Assembly (NCBI GenBank): GCA_902796095.1 | Contig: CADBNP010000211.1 | Span: forward strand, 1 to 7,726 | Origin: an uncultured Aeromonadales bacterium | GTDB lineage: Bacteria > Pseudomonadota > Gammaproteobacteria > Enterobacterales > Succinivibrionaceae | DNA length: 7,726 nucleotides | Direction of reading: 5' to 3' | Shown here: positions 7,103 to 7,726 of the stretch, piece by piece | How the letters are laid out: the number at the start of each line of letters is the position of its first letter | Position numbering within the stretch: the stretch's first letter is position 1 | Translations under genes and position numbers: made by a program | Notes under the pieces: model-generated | Told to the model about the DNA's origin: nothing | The model's input: only the letters and a program-made list of their open reading frames with translations | Databases searched by the model: none

Positions 7103-7141
7103 AAAACAGGGGCGTAGTGATCGCAGTTCCTGTTTTTTTTT
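7103..7141 (+). terminator. Strong intrinsic terminator with no obvious + strand gene upstream
   Basis: AAAACAGG (7103-7110) pairs with CCTGTTTT (7129-7136). Two G-T pairs and a C-G pair can extend the stem inward. A nine-T run (7132-7140, overlapping the stem end) follows. On the minus strand the same hairpin is followed by CTTATTAACC, a weaker U-rich tail, so it may work both ways. The nearest gene on the + strand upstream is malM, nearly 4 kb away and already terminated. It therefore either ends an unrecognised short RNA, insulates map from antisense transcription, or remains from a lost gene. Confidence 0.7.
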
Positions 7142-7231
7142 ATTTCGACTGACTGGTGCAGCAGTTTTAAGGTGAATCACGCTGCGTACATCAAATCTTA
7201 ATGACTGATACAACGGTTGTTTCTCAGGCTA

Positions 7232-7237
7232 TATAAT
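7232..7237 (+). promoter_or_regulatory. Perfect -10 element upstream of the AAA-ATPase-like remnant
   Basis: TATAAT matches the sigma70 -10 consensus exactly and lies 90 bases upstream of the ATG at 7328. No good -35 exists at 16-18 bases upstream, and there is no extended TG motif, so promoter strength is uncertain. The position, right after the 7103-7141 terminator and before the remnant gene, fits the original promoter of that gene. Confidence 0.4.
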
Positions 7238-7327
7238 TCCGTAAAGAATATTTGAAAGAAATCATCGTCAGTGTACAGCAAAAAACAGAACAGCATACTT
7301 CCTTAATTTTTCTGAGAGAAACGGTTT

Positions 7328-7631
7328 ATGAAATTTTTGCCGAAAGGAATTAGGTATGCGAAGTGAAATGTCCTATGTCCTGATAGCAGAACTTTCAGAA
7401 GGATTCAGAGAAGCTGCATTCAACGGGAATATCCGTCCTGTGCTGGAAACTGTAGTCAGACAGTGTTCCCTTAATTCCTCCTGTCGTCAGCTGATCAGCG
7501 GCGAGCGTTTGTTTCAGGCATATCTTCTTGCCTACCTTGCTCTTAATGATATTTATGGACTGGCCCCTGAAATAGAGGTAAACCATGGTTATACAGACAT
7601 ACTCCTTGGCTATGTTCAAGAAAAGTGTTGA
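7328..7631 (+). pseudogene. Internally deleted remnant of an AAA-ATPase-like / PD-(D/E)XK nuclease-superfamily gene
   Basis: Two pieces in different frames look like one collapsed gene. Reading from ATG 7328 gives MKFLPKGIRYAK and then TGA at 7364. The opening MKxLPxGI is typical of AAA-ATPase-like proteins (the PF09820 plus PF08011/PDDEXK_9 family, usually several hundred residues). In the next frame, ATG 7356 to TGA 7629-7631 encodes 91 residues. They resemble the start of the C-terminal region of the same family: a helical LIAELSEGFREAAFNGNI, then GERLFQAYLLAYLALNDIYG, then HGYTDILL, where the Asp would be the first nuclease-fold acidic residue. The later E-x-K part is absent, and so is the whole ATPase domain (Walker A and B). 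AAAGGA at 7343-7348 lies seven bases before the second ATG, so a 91-residue peptide could still be made. The family call rests on motif recall, not on a search. Role in the family is unsettled; such genes are often multicopy and decayed. Confidence 0.55.
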
Positions 7632-7726
7632 TCTTATCTTAAACTGCTAAGGAGTAATCATAACCCGCAGGCTTTGATTTGAAAGTCAAAACGCCACTTT
7701 GCATGCACTCCTGTCTTCCGCAGCCA
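7632..7726. other. Right-edge non-coding stretch with a small hairpin
   Basis: None of the three + frames continues the nuclease domain beyond the stop at 7631. A 6-bp stem TTTGAT/GTCAAA (7673-7678 with 7685-7690, one T-G pair) is enclosed by a separate AGGAGT/ACTCCT pair (7650-7655 with 7707-7712), and GCATGC (7701-7706) is palindromic. No T-tract follows. The stretch ends in CAGCCA at the window edge but lacks tRNA arms. No function is assigned. Confidence 0.3.

Larger units (their letters stand above)
6948..7327. other. 380-bp gene-free region between map and the AAA-ATPase-like remnant
   Basis: No credible gene is visible on either strand. A short minus-strand open frame here begins with TTG, has no family resemblance and covers the map promoter region, so it is not called. 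The stretch holds the map leader, a possible map promoter (-10 at 6991-6996), two direct copies of TTGACTGTT (7017-7025 and 7043-7051), a strong hairpin with a T-tract (7103-7141) and a perfect TATAAT (7232-7237). No rpsB, tRNA or mobile-element ends were recognised. Confidence 0.6.

Noticed and set aside
6992..7213. 73-codon minus-strand open frame upstream of map.
   Set aside because: It needs a TTG start, spans the terminator and map promoter region, and its translation is low in recognisable features.
7395..7619. 74-codon minus-strand open frame at the right edge.
   Set aside because: It is antisense to the AAA-ATPase-like remnant, whose + strand translation carries the family-like motifs.
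7644..7726. Possible tRNA, because the window ends in CTTCCGCAGCCA and a stem-loop with TTGAAA lies upstream, loosely like a selenocysteine or serine tRNA 3' half.
   Set aside because: The loop closed by TTTGAT/GTCAAA has six bases instead of seven, there is no T-arm motif such as GGTTCGAATCC, and no matching acceptor strand (CTGCGGAAG-like) precedes it.
1..7726. CRISPR array, insertion sequence ends, integrase attachment sites or a complete defence system.
   Set aside because: No regularly spaced repeats, transposase or integrase motifs, or clustered defence genes are visible. The only accessory-like item is the decayed AAA-ATPase-like gene.

Overview
The window looks like a chromosomal segment of a gammaproteobacterium. 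The evidence is the maltose porin/MalM pair, PpnN, and a co-oriented map-glnD pair, all close to their Escherichia coli counterparts in length and motif layout. Base composition is moderate to AT-leaning, with long T/A tracts between genes. A gut or rumen relative such as Succinivibrionaceae is plausible because of the AAA-ATPase-like/PD-(D/E)XK gene remnant at the right edge, but this is inference, not proof.

Layout, left to right. (1) Bases 1-387 hold the 3' end of a maltoporin gene (lamB, + strand), followed by a clear intrinsic terminator at 424-458. (2) ppnN (nucleotide 5'-monophosphate nucleosidase) runs on the minus strand at 525-1880. (3) A 245-bp divergent spacer carries an AT-rich inverted repeat on the ppnN side and a good sigma70-type promoter on the malM side. 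(4) malM (+, 2126-3196) encodes a probable lipoprotein of the maltose operon and ends in a terminator at 3237-3280. (5) glnD (-, 3325-6000) and map (-, 6138-6947) follow, transcribed map then glnD. (6) Bases 6948-7327 have no gene; they hold a possible map promoter, a strong terminator-like hairpin at 7103-7141 and a perfect TATAAT at 7232. (7) Bases 7328-7631 (+) are a collapsed remnant of an AAA-ATPase-like/PD-(D/E)XK gene. Its first residues and part of its C-terminal region survive in different frames.

Functionally, lamB and malM belong to maltodextrin uptake. In enteric bacteria malM lies directly downstream of lamB in one operon; here an oppositely oriented ppnN separates them, so malM needs its own promoter, and one is visible. 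GlnD (PII uridylylation, nitrogen sensing), MAP (N-terminal methionine removal) and PpnN (purine nucleotide turnover, a known (p)ppGpp target in E. coli) are housekeeping functions. No complete new defence or mobile system is visible. The most distinctive points are the lamB/malM split, the modified MalM, the internally deleted AAA-ATPase-like gene, and the structured gap between map and that remnant.
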